Positions 23,197 to 35,955 of a stretch of DNA of 64,000 nt are shown here, piece after piece. The first letter of the stretch is position 1. Each line of letters opens with the position of its first letter. A program made the translations under genes and the position numbers. Under the pieces are notes generated by a model that worked only from the letters and a program-made list of their open reading frames with translations, had not been told where the DNA came from and ran no database searches. Source of the stretch: Calvatia gigantea (taxonomy: Eukaryota; Basidiomycota; Agaricomycetes; Agaricales; Lycoperdaceae); assembly GCA_025093985.1 (NCBI GenBank), contig JACAAK010000002.1:682001-746000 (forward strand). The letters are read 5' to 3'.

Positions 23197-25788
23197 CTAC
23201 TGGTTCTGACACTCAACGTCGGGCGTTTCCGTCGATACATCGCGTTGTTTTCCGGATTCTGAATGATTTGGTTCCTCCATGCTCTTCATCCACCTGCGAC
23301 ATCGGTAAACTTCAGCAGTGGTCGGTGGCGTAAGGGAATTCAAAATAATCATCTGAAGGGTGTCCTTCCCCCAATAGCAACATACAAGACTTTGACTTGA
23401 GGCCACGACCAATTATGACATACCCCATTGTGTTGGACTGGGGCCCTTCCCATGGGAGAGGTCGCCCCCGGTGATAAACCTAAACAAATGAACAAATGAG
23501 GTATTCACGAAGCTGAGGAGCAGAGGCACATACCACAGGTTTGTGAATCTCAATGGGCGGGATAGGTTTGCCATTTGTCAGAATCGAGAGATGACGAAGC
23601 AATTTGTGGTCAACGGCCTCGTCGAACACCTCTGTCCGAGTGAAATGTGACCCTGCTGACTGTTTGGGACCAATCCTAGAAGGTGACATTGGTAGTTGAG
23701 CGCAAGGGGTTAAGAGCGACTTGCCCAGACATGCATGAACTGTATGAGGGGGCGAACGAAGCCTGGAGCCAGTTGTTTCTGAGAGTAAGCTGAAATTGAA
23801 TTCGCAGAGTGATTCAAAGAAATCGGTGTCCGCTTCCGTTACCCCGTCCACAGATTCTCGATAGCAAGACCTAGCTGTTGAAACCAAACGCATCATGATC
23901 TCGTCGTCGATCTCATTGTTAGGGGACCATTTCTTGAGCTATTGCCTGTGACCGAGTGTGTTCCTCAGGTGTCACAACTAGCAAGTAATCAATCATAGAA
24001 CACGGGTCGCGTAAGGATCTATGTCGGGGGAGGCGAATATACAACTTACGATCTGGATTTTCGTAAACCATGAAGTGACTATACCAATAAAGACCCGCGA
24101 TTCCAAGAAGAATTCTGACTCTTCCGTCTGAAAGGAAGAATCTTCCGGAGCGGCGCTGTTTCTTTAGGTAGTCTGCAAACGATTTGTGGTAGAAGGATAG
24201 GCGTTCCTTCTGTACGTCCTCGGGCAATGGAATTCTGACTACAGAGTGCAACTTCTCCAGAGAGCGATAGAATACCGCTTTCTCGATCCGCAAAAACAGC
24301 CAAAATTCTTCTACGTTGACAATGTAGCGATCGGAAGGTTCTCCACGGGCGCAAATTCCAAGTATTTGTATCGCCGTCGGAAGCGCACGCTCAGGCACCC
24401 GAGACAGAATCCGCGAATAAAAGATGTCGAGGGCTTCCAGTGAGTTATTCACCCCAATGTTGTCCAGCCCCTGGAGCATTTTCAACAGTGCGGACAGCTG
24501 GGTCTCTGGATCTCCAACAATCCGATCACCCACAACTCTCACCACCACAGAAGCAAACACGAAGTATCCAGATACGGCTTTGGAGATCTTGTTAAACGCA
24601 CCCTCTGGGGGCCAGACCCCAATGGCAATCACGAACCGATAGCGTTTGTGGATTTCCTTAAAACTGTCCCGTAAAAATCGCTCGACGTCGGCACGGGCTT
24701 CGTCGTCGATCACCAAGCTCCTCTCTATCACAGCTGCGGACGAATTCCAGCTGTGAGAACGTGTATTTGATGTGCGATTCTGGCCGACTGCACAGCAACC
24801 AGATGAGGGGGAGGTCGCTCCTCTGTGCAGCACCGTTAATCAACTCAATTAGCTCGCACTGGGCATTCTCGTCTTCACATTCATCCAGGCCATCTAGAAT
24901 GACCACGTATGGTCGCGTGTTGGCGGTTGGTTTTGCGTCTGGTGGGGTGGAGAATGGCTCGATGATGAGCTTCTGGAACTGTACGGGGAGAGCTGCATCC
25001 AGGATCGAGGGATCGACAGCCAATTGCTGAGTGACGACTTGCTTGTAGTTGGGGTTGCGTATGGCCAATTGATATGCGAGGGTTGGGATGATGCGGAAGG
25101 AATCTGTGGGGAGGTCATTGAACGCTGAGAAGAAGGCTGCTCCAAGACATCCACGATCACGAGCGAGTTCTCCAAAGGTCTGAGCGATCGCGGATTTGCC
25201 AACACCAGCAGGGCCGTAGAGCCAGGTCATCTTCCGCTGGCGATAGAGGTCGAGTAGCCATTTCTCCAATCTTCCGTTGATGGTTTGCCGACTCCCAGGA
25301 TGGCATTTTGGTGGTGGGTGCCTGACGGCGGAGTCGAGTGCAGCTTCTGGGGTGCCTGCATCCTTGAGGGTCAGGAGAACTGGACGTTGTTCCGGTTTAG
25401 TGTGACCTGTGGGCTGACAGATGTTCGTGAGGCATACCAGGGAAACCAATTACGAAATAGTTCGTGGTCTGAGAGTTATCGATGAACGTTGCATTATTCA
25501 ATGTGAAGTTTGTTGCGCCAGCGAAAAATCCCCCTGGTGCACCGGATGTCAAAATGCCATCTTGCTTAGTGTGGCTGTCGATAACGCCGGTTTGTATGGC
25601 AGTAAAAAGTTCACCAGCTAAGGGCTGCGTCCTGGCTAGAGTCTGGGATCCTGAAAACTCATTATTCATGAATCCGCCCTCCGCTATGAGTGAAAAGCGC
25701 ACCAGCCCCGTACCCCAGAGCGCTCATTTTGATCAGGTCTTTTTGGTGAGAAGACCTTTTCGCTGAGATATTTGAATCTGGGGAGCAT
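23197..25788 (-). pseudogene. NACHT locus C: frameshifted NACHT NTPase gene, inverted copy of B
   Basis: The ATG at 25788 gives MLPRFKYLSEKVFSPKRPD. The exon 1/exon 2 join lacks the usual phase-1 donor, but exon 2 (AGELFTAIQTGVI, FFAGATNFTLNNATFIDNS) is intact. Exon 3 has a normal Walker A (GPAGVGKSA) and Walker B (VVILDGLDEC). Near 24717-24720 one extra C (GAGGAGCTTGGTG instead of GAGGAGTTGGTG in B) shifts the frame; the protein continues in the next frame as LVIDDEARADVERFL. A second extra base near 23937-23945, before AAATGGTCC, shifts it again. The final parts (VDHKLLRHLSILTNGKPIPP and CRRWMKSMEEPNH) remain well conserved. With both extra bases removed most of the family sequence would be readable, so the damage is recent or is a sequence error. 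Confidence 0.85.
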
Positions 25789-25894
25789 GTGAATGTGTAG
25801 TCGACGGAGTTCAGCCGTAATCAGATTGTTTGGGTTGGGGGTTCCATCTGCATCTGCGTGCGTGCGTGCGAAGGAATGCTTCCGTCCAATGATT

Positions 25895-25932
25895 GGCTCC
25901 CGTGAGGCCCTTTCGTAATAAATTAGCGCTCA
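25895..25932 (-). promoter_or_regulatory. Conserved NACHT upstream element, locus C
   Basis: On the minus strand, AGCGCTAATTTATTA is followed by GGCCTCACGGGAGCCAAT, about 107-144 bp before the locus C ATG. It matches the elements upstream of loci B, E and F in order and spacing. Confidence 0.5.
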
Positions 25933-27177
25933 GAAATCGGCCTCAACGTGGCCAGTGGTCAAAATTGGATGGAGTTCTGAGCCCTGCGCAGTATATGAGT
26001 GGTTTCTCACCTCCATGCTTTTTCTGGTACGGGGCACGAAGTTGCAGTGATGGTCCGTAAAAAAACTGAAACAGAGTCCGCCTGCGCCCGAATCATTACT
26101 TTCAAAAGCTACGCAATCCCGGCGTGATGCAGTCCCTAGCTCTTATGACGCCGGCCAGCATGGTGTAGCCCGCTTGTATACGTGCGGGCTCTAGTTAATG
26201 CACCGTGCAGAGTATCACAGGTAGGAATGACAAGATATCGGACTGAACGTAGCCACTGACGGTGGGTCGGTGCAACCGCGAAACGGACGTTGTCCTGTCA
26301 CTGGGCCGGCATTGTCTGATTTGTATCGAATTTCGTGGGGGAGGGATCGTAGTAAGCCTACGGAACTTGAGAACCAGAAGATGCAATAGGTGGGCTGGGA
26401 TGTCCACAGTAGCCAGGTGGAGGTAACGAAGGGCTGTCCCTGGTGCTGTATTTCAAGGCAGAATAGGGGCGTTCCCACAATGGCAGAGCCCAACGTTCAA
26501 TGGAGCCAGGACAGCCGGAGAACCAGTATGGAACGACGAAGAGAATAGGAGGACCTGCAACTCCAGCGGCAAAGTCACCTCAATAGGCAGGAAAAGCGAC
26601 TTTGGGGCACCGAACAAGGGATATCTGTGTTCTCATACCTTCACATCAGCCTCAGGGACGACAAATGGACAGCCAAATCCGTGAACCAGAGAGTATGCAA
26701 GTACTCATAAACCTGTGCTTGATAGATGAAAATAGAGAGGGTACCAAGTAGTGTTGCATAGCGGGTTGTATGATGGAAGATGTTAATGGTGAACGTATCA
26801 AAGACGACGCGTCGACCCCCATAATCTCGACAAACCATTGTTCCCTCAATTTGGATAGATCGAGGAACCACATGGCTCCCGGATCAGCAGCAGCTTAGTT
26901 TGATCCGATCTGATCTCCATCACACCTTGTAAACCCTGAAAGTGTGCATACATAAGATAAGTTGCTTTGCCAGCCGTGAATGTGTGTGGTCGCTTTGAAA
27001 GTTTATTATCTCGGTACTGTAACATATAGACACCCCATTTTGCCTAATCGCCATTTGGAAACCGAATAACCTGGGAAAAAAAGAACACCATACAACAGCC
27101 AAGATACAGCTCGCACTAACATACAAATACACGAAGCACAGTTCAAAATCACCACAAACACATACGCCATCATAAAA
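25933..27177. other. Gap between NACHT locus C and the Zn2Cys6 regulator
   Basis: About 1.2 kb. Apart from the palindromic repeat at 26800-26912 I see no feature; scattered open frames of 60-90 codons have no recognisable content. Confidence 0.45.
26800..26912 (-). repeat. Palindromic NACHT-associated repeat, copy 2
   Basis: Read on the minus strand it begins GATCGGATCAAACTAAG, has the inverted partner TGATCCGGGAGCC, then CATGTGGTTCCTCGATCTA. In this copy the trailing part is open from the ATG at 26873 for 73 codons (MWFLDLSKLREQWFVEIMGV and on). It therefore best preserves the small coding remnant that is interrupted in the other copies. It lies 1.0 kb upstream of the NACHT locus C ATG. Confidence 0.7.
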
Positions 27178-30100
27178 CTACGAATCAATCTTGATTCCAT
27201 CTTTCAACTGCCCGTGGTTATCGAACGCAGCATTGATCGTGCTCTGCGTGAGGGGATGTGCACACTGTCCCCGTCCAGGCGTATTCAAACCAGAATGTAC
27301 TGGAGACACACCAAACCTCGGTGTAATCAAGCCACTCCCACCGGCGCCAAACACGAATCCGCCACTGAGGCCATCCATGCTATTATAACCTATACCCCAA
27401 TTATATTCCAATAAGTACATTGAACGACCAGTGAAGGAGGAAGAAAACGTACCAGGGACCAACATACTATCCCAAAATCCACTACTCAAAATGTTCTCCA
27501 TCGTCATGCCACTCATCACCATCGCATCGTCTGCAGGATTTTGGGGTGCCATCGTCGGCGGGAACGTCGAGATATCCGCTACAGGCCCCATCTCTCCCTC
27601 GAAGTGGAATTCGTTCATGAAGATATTGGGGTCGTGATAATAGGAGGATGGAATACTATTCGAGGCCATATTAGCGTTATTAGTAGCAACTGTGGTGGAG
27701 ACAGCGTTGCTATTGTTCATATTAGTGGAGGTCGTGCCGTTGGAAGGCGCTGCCGGGGGCACCAGGAGACGAATTCTGACCACCAACGCTATTAAGATCA
27801 TCGGTCGTAGCTGCCGGGTTCACAGAGTTCAATGTCGTATCCTGTTTGCTGTCCCCATTCGTTATTGCACCCTGTTGTTGCTGCTGGGGCTCGAGTTTTG
27901 CAGAAATAAGCGCTCGGAGGAAAGTAGCATACAACGCGGGTGTATGCGAGGAACTCGCCGCCAACTTTTCTAGCACGTCTGCCACGTCCTTCACCAACGA
28001 TAGCTGTCTTCTGTTCGTTCTCGAGGAACACCTGGAACTCTGGCCTGACCAGCTACGACGAGAAGGGTAAAGTCAGTTTATTGGCATGTAATGGAGAAAA
28101 CGGGGAGGTTACTTTGAGAAGACTCAAGACCGCATACGACGTCTGCACAAAATGCGAATCAGGGGAATACTTCATATACCCACTCGGGCCCAATTCGTCC
28201 CTGACAATCAGTGCACACGCCATCGCTGACGAATGCACTCTAGCAAAGAAATGTCCTATGTCCACCCTATGATGCTCAAGCGCGTTTTGGAGCCCAAAGG
28301 AGTTGAGAACGAGCATGGCGTAGTTGAAGTAGAACGTCGATATGAGTCGTTTGTATTCTGCTACATTGGAAAGTTCACCTGTATATATGCGCCGTTAATA
28401 CATAAGAGCCATGTTAATTTCTGATGCATGACTGACCTTCCCAAGTTTTAAGTGAGAACCACGTTTCTCGCCAGGACAACAACTGCGATTCGAAGGATTT
28501 AATGACGAGCATATAATCACAGTGTGTCTGAAGCCCCGAGCCGGACTCGGTACCGGAATACAAGTAATCAAGACTCCGCGAGAGGATTCGTTGAAGTTCC
28601 TGGAGGATAAAAATCACGGTCATCAGTACCCCATGCAATCACGCGCTCCCCCAACTGGCTCCGAAACCATTAGAAACCGTTGATACACGGAATCACAGCA
28701 ACGGAACGGACAACGTAGGATGGAGATGGGGTGGGGTTTATGAAGAAGTCACGTACCACATAAGCACATAACGACGCGTCCGAAGGAACCGCAACAGTCG
28801 ACCGATACCACTGCGTCGCATGACGAATGACATAACTAAATAAAAAAAGAAATACACGTGGGTGAGTACCAAACCCAGACCGTGTATAACGGGCCAGTAA
28901 GGCCTCGTGGCAACTCAAAATAACTCACTCCTCCTTGATCGAGTGTGGTTTTCCCATCTGGGCGCTGAAGCTCCTGTCGAGACAGAAACACAAAAGCCAG
29001 GTACGTTCGCGGTTGTGTACTTCGACGTCGCGTGCTTTGCCTTCTGCGGTGTCTGGGCTTGTGACGGCGGTTTTGCGGTGGAGGTTTAGATCTATGGCCA
29101 TCCTTTGGAAATTCACATATGAGCATTTTGTTTCATTTTACTTCGGGCTAATGCCGCGGCTGATGGATGAAGCCCTCACCTGATGGCCATCCCCAACAAC
29201 AACCACGTCTTGTCTTGCTCATATCGCTCCACAGCGCCACATCCCCATAGACTGAGGAGGAGATATGCCTGCACGATCTCGACCGACTTGTAGCCTTTCG
29301 CAGGGACACTAAACGCGAGTTTCTTGGCGAGTTCGGTAAGTCGTGGGTGTAATTCGGGATTGGGTGTGTAAAATTTGCTAGCAATAGAACAGACTTAATT
29401 TGCGACAGATGTGAGAAGAGTGTAATGTGATGGGAGGTGGTAGAAAGCGCACTGGTCGTCAAGAGGAAAGGAGAACGTGAACACACAAGCGACGGCGTGT
29501 GGAAATTCCTGTCAAGAAGACTGCAATGCATCTGAAGCCAATGAGATTGAAGAAATAAGAATTTAGAGGGGGGATACCAACATTGACATGATCAAAGTAG
29601 CTGAAGGGTGGAATTTAGTCAATACGGTTGTGGTAGAAACGAAAAAAAAAAAACACGGACAGATTGAATAACTCGACAACCTCGTCCGTGGAGACGAAAC
29701 TTAGCATCTCAGGTTGCACCTGACGCTCGATGAATAACCTCCGAAGGGGTAAAATGGTCATTGGACCAGGCCTGAAGTAGTTGTTGCTGGCGACGCCCAG
29801 GGTCTGGCCGTCATTGGCAGAAGCAATCTTGGACACGATACTGTTACTGTTGTTTGGGTTTGATACTTGCGCCCTCCGATTTGCCAGACTAGCTTCGGCG
29901 AGTAAGCCGAGGGGATTGAGTGAATTGTCTGGCAGGGAATGCAGTTTGGGCGATGCTGGTGGCTGGTTGGGAAAAACTGTTGATGGGGACATTGGGGAAG
30001 GTGATCTCGCGAGGAGGGCTTGAGTAGTGCTCTGAGCGGAAGGCGAAGGCGAGCGGGAGATCATGCCTGACGCGATGCTGGGGTTACCTATTGACCTCAA

Positions 30101-30774
30101 GACTGTGTCGAGAGTCTTTTCCATCTTGCGCAGGGAGCGGGTCAAAATTTCATGTTTTCTGTACCAACAAAAAAAGTTCAGGGGGTATATGAGAAGGCAT
30201 AGGTAACTATGCGTACTTGGAAGAGCGCTTCCCCCTGTTGGATTCTTCAAAAATACATTCATGGTTGCCGGTAATGCAACGTTTACAGGGTGGGCCCTGT
30301 TCGGCGCCAACACACTTCATCTTTAACCGCCTACAAACTGTGCACGCTCTGTCTCACTGGATTAGGGTCCGCAAGGATGAAACTTAAGCTGAAAACAAAC
30401 CTCGATCCACGCGTAGGTTTTGTCTTTGGCTCATCCTTATCCGCTGTAGGACTGTTAGCCTCAGATTCGTCATCTTTGCGAGGTTTTTTGCGCGAATCGT
30501 GGAGGGAAGAAGCCATGGAAGACGAGGGCCGTTTTCCGTTTGCATTGCTGGAAGACGGATAATTGTGCTCGGTTGGCGGTGTTCCGAGAGTGTCAGAGCC
30601 CTGAGAGGATGGTGACGAGTAATTTTGAGATAAAGCAAGATGTTGGGGGAGATGCTGCGGAGGTGGATGTTGATAGTTGTTGTAATACGGGGGGTACAGT
30701 GCGAGGGATGGGTCCAACTGGATTGGAGGAGACTGTGGGGGCGGCATTCCGTGGTGTTGGTCGTGGTTTGCCAT
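27178..30774 (-). CDS. Zn(2)Cys(6) fungal transcription factor, with two apparent +1 frameshifts
   Basis: Twelve exons by splice signals: 30774..30401, 30348..30217, 30158..29661, 29600..29582, 29531..29453, 29393..29180, 29102..28929, 28835..28757, 28599..28437, 28378..28113, 28052..27453, 27389..27178. Residues 126-152 form a binuclear zinc cluster (ACTVCRRLKMKC, CKRC, ECIF), followed by a coiled linker (HEILTRSLRKMEKTLDTVLR). The middle is a fungal-specific transcription factor domain (SLLDRNFHTPSLVCSRSPFL, AKKLAFSVPAKGYKSVEIVQ, ERTWLLCFCLDRSFSAQMGK). It resembles PrtT/ARO80/Leu3-type regulators, but the target genes cannot be read from sequence. Two places in exon 11 need one base removed to keep the conserved frame: G at about 27998 (before LVKDVADVLEKL) and one C in the run of five near 27760. 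No intron fits there. The coordinates cover the whole locus. Confidence 0.85.
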
Positions 30775-32297
30775 TTGGACGGTCGTGTGGAAAGACGAAG
30801 GGCGATATGAAGTCGGGATCAGCGGGTGATGGGGGACGAAGTTGATGAATAAGCGAGTGATTGGCCGCACTGTGCAGGCATTCCTAAGTACTGACTAATG
30901 TTCACGCGCTCCGTCCGACTACCTTCGACTTCTTGATCCTTTCCCCACATCCGTTGCTGCGCTCATTCTTGCCTATGTGAACCGTAATATTAAAAAAAAA
31001 CCAGACCCGGGTGAGAGCACACTCACCGACCATCTGGGAAGCGCACTGTCGTCCACGGGCGGCTATTCACTTACCTTGACGAATGTGATTCGCTTTTTGG
31101 GCGAGGCAAAGACACCTCACCTGAGCGGGCTTATTCCCGTAGCCCCCGTTCATTTTTGCCGACGTGAAGCATAATCGATTCATCGGTCGCCGTTGCTGTC
31201 TTCGTAAGCTTCTTGCGTTCCTTTTGCCTTATCTTACTTAAATCTTGGCCTATGGTATTATATCCACATGTTTATCTATTTTTAAGTAGCCACTAAACGA
31301 CGATTGATAATCGATTTTGGTTCCCGCTCTAATGGCAGGGCTCGTTTTCCGTCCCTCATGTGTACTGGAATTCACGGCCAAGCACATGGCAGGTGCAGCG
31401 GGCCGGAATGTGTAACCCAACGGGGATAAGCTCAATGCTGACGTTGAATGAGAACACAAGAAACTGCATTGGTGGGGAAGCCTGACATAGCCAGGATTTT
31501 CAACGGGTCACGTTAGCGTTTCGGTTTCTAAATTGTCGGATTAATCATTAGACTTCTCACCGCCTGTAGGTGCTGGGTGCAAACACTTTGGAATTTGGAC
31601 CTGAAATAATGAGAAGAATAGAGGGGGGGTCGAATATCCACTTAAAGATTTGTGTATCCCTATTAAGTACTCTTTTGAGTGTGGTTTTTATGCGCGAGAT
31701 CTCCCCCACATCTGATGAAGGGTTTGTGTCTTGGTATACAACTTTCAGCCCCCGTGCCCACAATGACATCACAAATGATAATATCCACCGCAAGGCTCCT
31801 GCTCGGCAGATCAGGCAACCACACAGCAGACGTTCTGGGCCGGAAATTCGAACAATGAGGGGAGCGTGCCGAGCCTTCGTCTCCGTGGTATCCCCAAAAT
31901 TAACGTCCAACTGGGAGGGCCAGAGAGGGCGTCTAGAAGTATTCTGGGAATGATTTCATGCAACTCTCTCATGCTAGTATGCGCTAAAAGATGTCGGAGC
32001 AGTACAATTTGGCCCGGACTGAGAAGTCCAGTCAAGTATTGTGACTCAATTTGATATTTCTGTCCTGCAACTGCATACAAGGGGTGTCTTTTTGTACATC
32101 TTGTGCTCTGGACTGGGAACAATGAGCAACCCTATTGAAGGACAAAGCCAGAAGACAGGTGGTGAGCGAAGGTGGCTGCGTGTGGAGTATGAAAATCAAA
32201 CTCCGATTAAAAAGGTGCCAAGAGACGAGTGTGACCAAGTGCTGCATCGCCAGCTGGTCAACGCTGTCCTTGACATTTCCTTCCATCGCCCCCAACG
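30775..32297. other. Intergenic region between divergent regulator and Cdc4-like gene
   Basis: About 1.5 kb separating two divergently transcribed genes, so it should hold both promoters. Open frames at 31557..31910 and 32032..32337 on the minus strand show no domain. Nothing else is recognised. Confidence 0.45.
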
Positions 32298-35200
32298 ATG
32301 AGCTCGTCTCAGCGACCCTTGTTGGTCCTCCAGCCATCCGTCAACACTACCACGTACGTATCTCCCGCCATCCCGCCAGTATCTTACTCATGCATAACGC
32401 GCCAGGGTGGTTACAACGACTACAACGACAACGACCTACGCGCCAATCCAATTGCCTTCTCTACCCCCGCCATCGTCACCGAAGGACCCAAAGAACTATC
32501 CCCTATACCGCGCCACCTTACCCGCTAGTCTCCGTAATTTCCCCCTCGTATTTCCGGGTGGCCAGAGTGCTACCTTCCACGATGGCGAAGGTGGTGCCAC
32601 AGAAATGCAAGAGGAGCAAGAAGTTGTTGGCGGAAAAGGATGGAGGATAGTTAAGCGCGACGAAGCCGGAGATAACAGCGCCGTCGTTGACCTCGCAGAA
32701 GCCGTCGAACGCTTTGGCAAGAAACGTTCCCTAGCAGATGATGGTCTGATGGAAGGCGTCGAGTCGACTTCGAGTGTTGGGTCTACTGCTCCACCGAGGA
32801 AGAAACCACGCAACACGCCACTCCCGCAGCTCTCAACTGCTAACATGAACGCCGCGGCACCTCCTTCACCTTTACCCTCGCCCCACGGATCTCCTCCCCC
32901 CGAAACCATCTGGCCATCGGCTCCTCCCAGTGGAGCGGCTTCACCCCCTTCAAGCCAAGCGCCTCTACAGCCGGACTTATCTCTGACGACACTGTTGACA
33001 CTTCCGTCACTGCTAAATCATTTTTCGGCCCTCCCTCAACAATTACAATCCCATTTTCTTCTTACTCTTTTACGGCATTCACCACTTCCCGTCCTCCGAA
33101 CTCTCCATTCCGTTCTTACACCGACACTAGCTCGCGATTTCTTGACACTCTTACCCCCAGAGCTCGTCTCGCATATCCTCAGCTACCTCCCTTTCCCAAC
33201 ACTCGCTCGTGCATCGCGTGTATCGAAAGCTTGGCGGGCGATTATTGATTCGGACGCTGTCCTCTGGCGTGACTTGCTCAAGAATACTAAAATATGGTTC
33301 GGCGGTAACTCAGAAACAGCATTCGCCAACTCCATTTATACACGTCGAAGAAAACAACTACAAAATACCATCACTGCCCCCCTTGCCACTGCCGCTGCCT
33401 CTACCACCACAAGCGCACCTAAACCTCTACCTTTCTCACACCCATACAAGATGCTCTTCAAATCCAGACACCTCACGCGAACACGTTGGGTAGAGAACGA
33501 CAACCCGAAGCATATCAGCTTCTCAGCGCATGGGTCTTCCGTCGTCACATGTCTTCTTTTCTCTCACGGCAGGATCATCTCAGCGTCAGACGACCATTCG
33601 ATACACATTTATTCGCCCACCACTGGGGAGCTGATCCGTTCTCTCGAAGGGCACGAGGGTGGTGTGTGGGCTTTGGCAGCGAGTAAGGATACACTTGTTT
33701 CTGGGTCCACGGATAGGACAGTGAGGATTTGGGATATGGCGACGGGGAAGTGCACACATGTGTTTGGTGGGCACACGAGCACGGTGCGGTGTTTGGCTAT
33801 CGTGAAACCAGAGGTTGTGGAGGTTGTGAAGGAGAATGGAGATGTTGTGAAGGAGAAGTGGCCGAAGAGACCTTTAATTGTTACTGGGAGCAGGGATCAT
33901 TCACTGAGGGTGTGGAAGCTACCTAAACCTGGTGAGCCAGAGTATAAGTGTTTTGGAACGGAGGAGGGAGATCCTGTATGCTTTCTTTGCGCATGTTTTT
34001 TGGACCGACCTCTGACACGGCCCTTATTTTAGGATGCTGAGGATAACCCATACCATTGTTTGCATTTACCCGGTCATGATCATGCCGTTCGTGCATTAGC
34101 TGCTAGAGGACGGACGCTCGTATCAGGAAGCTATGATTGCACTGTCCGAATTTGGGATATTATCACTGGGGAGCAGAAATGGGTTCTTGTCGGCCATACC
34201 CAGAAAGGTTAGCTTCCTATCTCCTGTCTAGTACTTCCTTGGCTGACGCCCTTTATAGTGTACAGTGTCGTACTGGATATGAACCGCAAACAGGCATGCT
34301 CAGGTTCAATGGACGGAACCGTACGCGTCTGGAACCTTGTCAACGGTCAATGCCAGCACACACTTACGGGTCACACCTCCCTTGTCGGACTCCTAGGGCT
34401 TTCTCCTTCGTATTTGGTCTCAGCCGCCGCAGACTCCACCCTCCGGATTTGGGATCCTGATAGTGGCGAACTCCGACACACTCTCGCTGCTCATACGGGT
34501 GCGATAACGTGTTTCCAGCACGATGAGTTCAAAGTTCTTTCTGGCTCCGACGGGAATTTGAAGATGTGGAATATAAGAGACGGGACGGTTGTGAGGGATT
34601 TATTGACCGGGATCACCGGGGTGTGGCAAGTCGTATTTGAGGGGCGGTGGTGCGTTGCTGCGAGTAATAGGAACGACGCGACCGTGCTGGATGTCTGGGA
34701 CTTCGGGACAGAAGTGGATGATGATTGGATTGGCGAGCCACCAAATGGATGTTATGACGATGAGACGTTCAGCGACTGCGAGGACGAGGAAGAGGATGGT
34801 GTTGAAACTCTCGCTGTAACTGAAGGGAATGTGGACTTGGAGGTTGTGAGGGAGAAGAGGAGTGCGTTGTACGCACGGAGAGCGGGTAAACGCGTGGAAA
34901 GAGATGTCAGCAAGATGGAGGAAGACGAGGCACAGGAACAGATTGATGTGGACGCGATGGATCAAGACCTCGTGCCCTCTGATTCTGAGTATTCGGAGTT
35001 GGAGGTTGCTGGGCGTATCACGGAGCCCACAGATGTTGACGCCCAGGAATCGCGCCCCGCTTCCAGTGGGAAACGGAGAATGACACCGGCAACCTTTAAT
35101 TTTGATGCGAATAGCGCAGAGGACCGTCGTGATGGAACGCTGGACTCGGATGATGATTATGTGTTAGAGGCCGCACAACCAACAGCGACTGTCGGTTCTG

Positions 35201-35484
35201 GTGGATGGCTCGATGATGTGGCTACTAGCAGAAACGGGAGTGGCATAAGCACAAGTAGGAGCGCGCGACATGCCGGAGAATCATCCGCCGCGCGTTTGGC
35301 TGCATCTCCACGACAAGACAGAGATGTAGACTGGGAAAGGGGCGAGGAGAATCTGAGTCAATTGTTTAATACACGGTCTGGCGCGTCAAGCAGTTCGAGG
35401 TCATTACCGACTGTACCGTCACACCAAGATACACCAACAAGACCACGTATACGGCCATTACATGGCGCGAGACGGAAACCATAG
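32298..35484 (+). CDS. CDC4: Cdc4-like F-box/WD40 protein, SCF ubiquitin ligase substrate receptor
   Basis: Four exons, 32298..32353, 32406..33975, 34033..34207 and 34259..35484, with 51-57 bp GT-AG introns, give 1008 residues in a closed frame. The short first exon (MSSSQRPLLVLQPSVNTTT) joins to a Thr-rich run and then PSLPPPSSPKDPKNYPL. The F-box (LLPPELVSHILSYLPFPTLA, then RVSKAWRAII) is near residues 265-310. WD40 repeats follow at about 380-750, for example IISASDDHSIHIYSPTTGEL, VSGSTDRTVRIWDMATGKC, VSGSYDCTVRIWDIITGEQ and CSGSMDGTVRVWNLVNGQC. The tail is acidic and Ser-rich. In yeasts Cdc4/Pop1 (human FBXW7) recruits phosphorylated substrates to Skp1-cullin-F-box ligases to drive cell-cycle transitions. 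A truncated inverted copy lies at 14167-15526. Confidence 0.9.
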
Positions 35485-35955
35485 CTCCCATTGTTCTGCT
35501 AGGCCGTGAACATGCTATCCATGTTGCTGTATATGGCAGATTCTTCTGTTTTTTTCTCTCCCTCACTGTATTTCTGATACATTGCAGTCACCCAGCTCTC
35601 AAACCGCACTTCAATTTTGGAACCTTCTTCCGATGTTCGGGTACCATATGATATCTTTCCCGACGTCCAGTACAGTATATTTGATACCGTAACATAGATC
35701 GTTGTCTGTATTAATGTTTTTTTCTGTGTCCAAGTTGGTATGATTGCAGAAGCGCCCAACAGAAAGGGGTGACTGCGTCATCCATAACGGACTGCAAACA
35801 AGTTAGACGGCCACGTTGTTCCATGCTCCTGCCCTCCGTCCTCACTTGATGAAAAACCAATGACAAAGCATGCCCAACTTCTTCAGATTTTTGCTATTCT
35901 ATGTCGGATAAATATATTTTGCTCTCTTCATATGTCGTTCTAATATCGACCCGGT

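Larger units (their letters stand above)
23100..26912 (-). repeat. Right arm of ~3.8-kb inverted repeat (NACHT locus C unit)
   Basis: Inverted counterpart of 18611-22480: 3' flank, NACHT locus C, the promoter-proximal element (about 25895-25932) and the palindromic repeat (26800-26912). B and C are very close in protein sequence over long blocks, such as the shared C-terminal STETP and ECxNQ ending, which suggests a recent inverted duplication. Confidence 0.65.

Noticed and set aside
31557..32337. Overlapping minus-strand frames near 32 kb
   Set aside because: No recognisable domain and no coherent exon chain; treated as intergenic.
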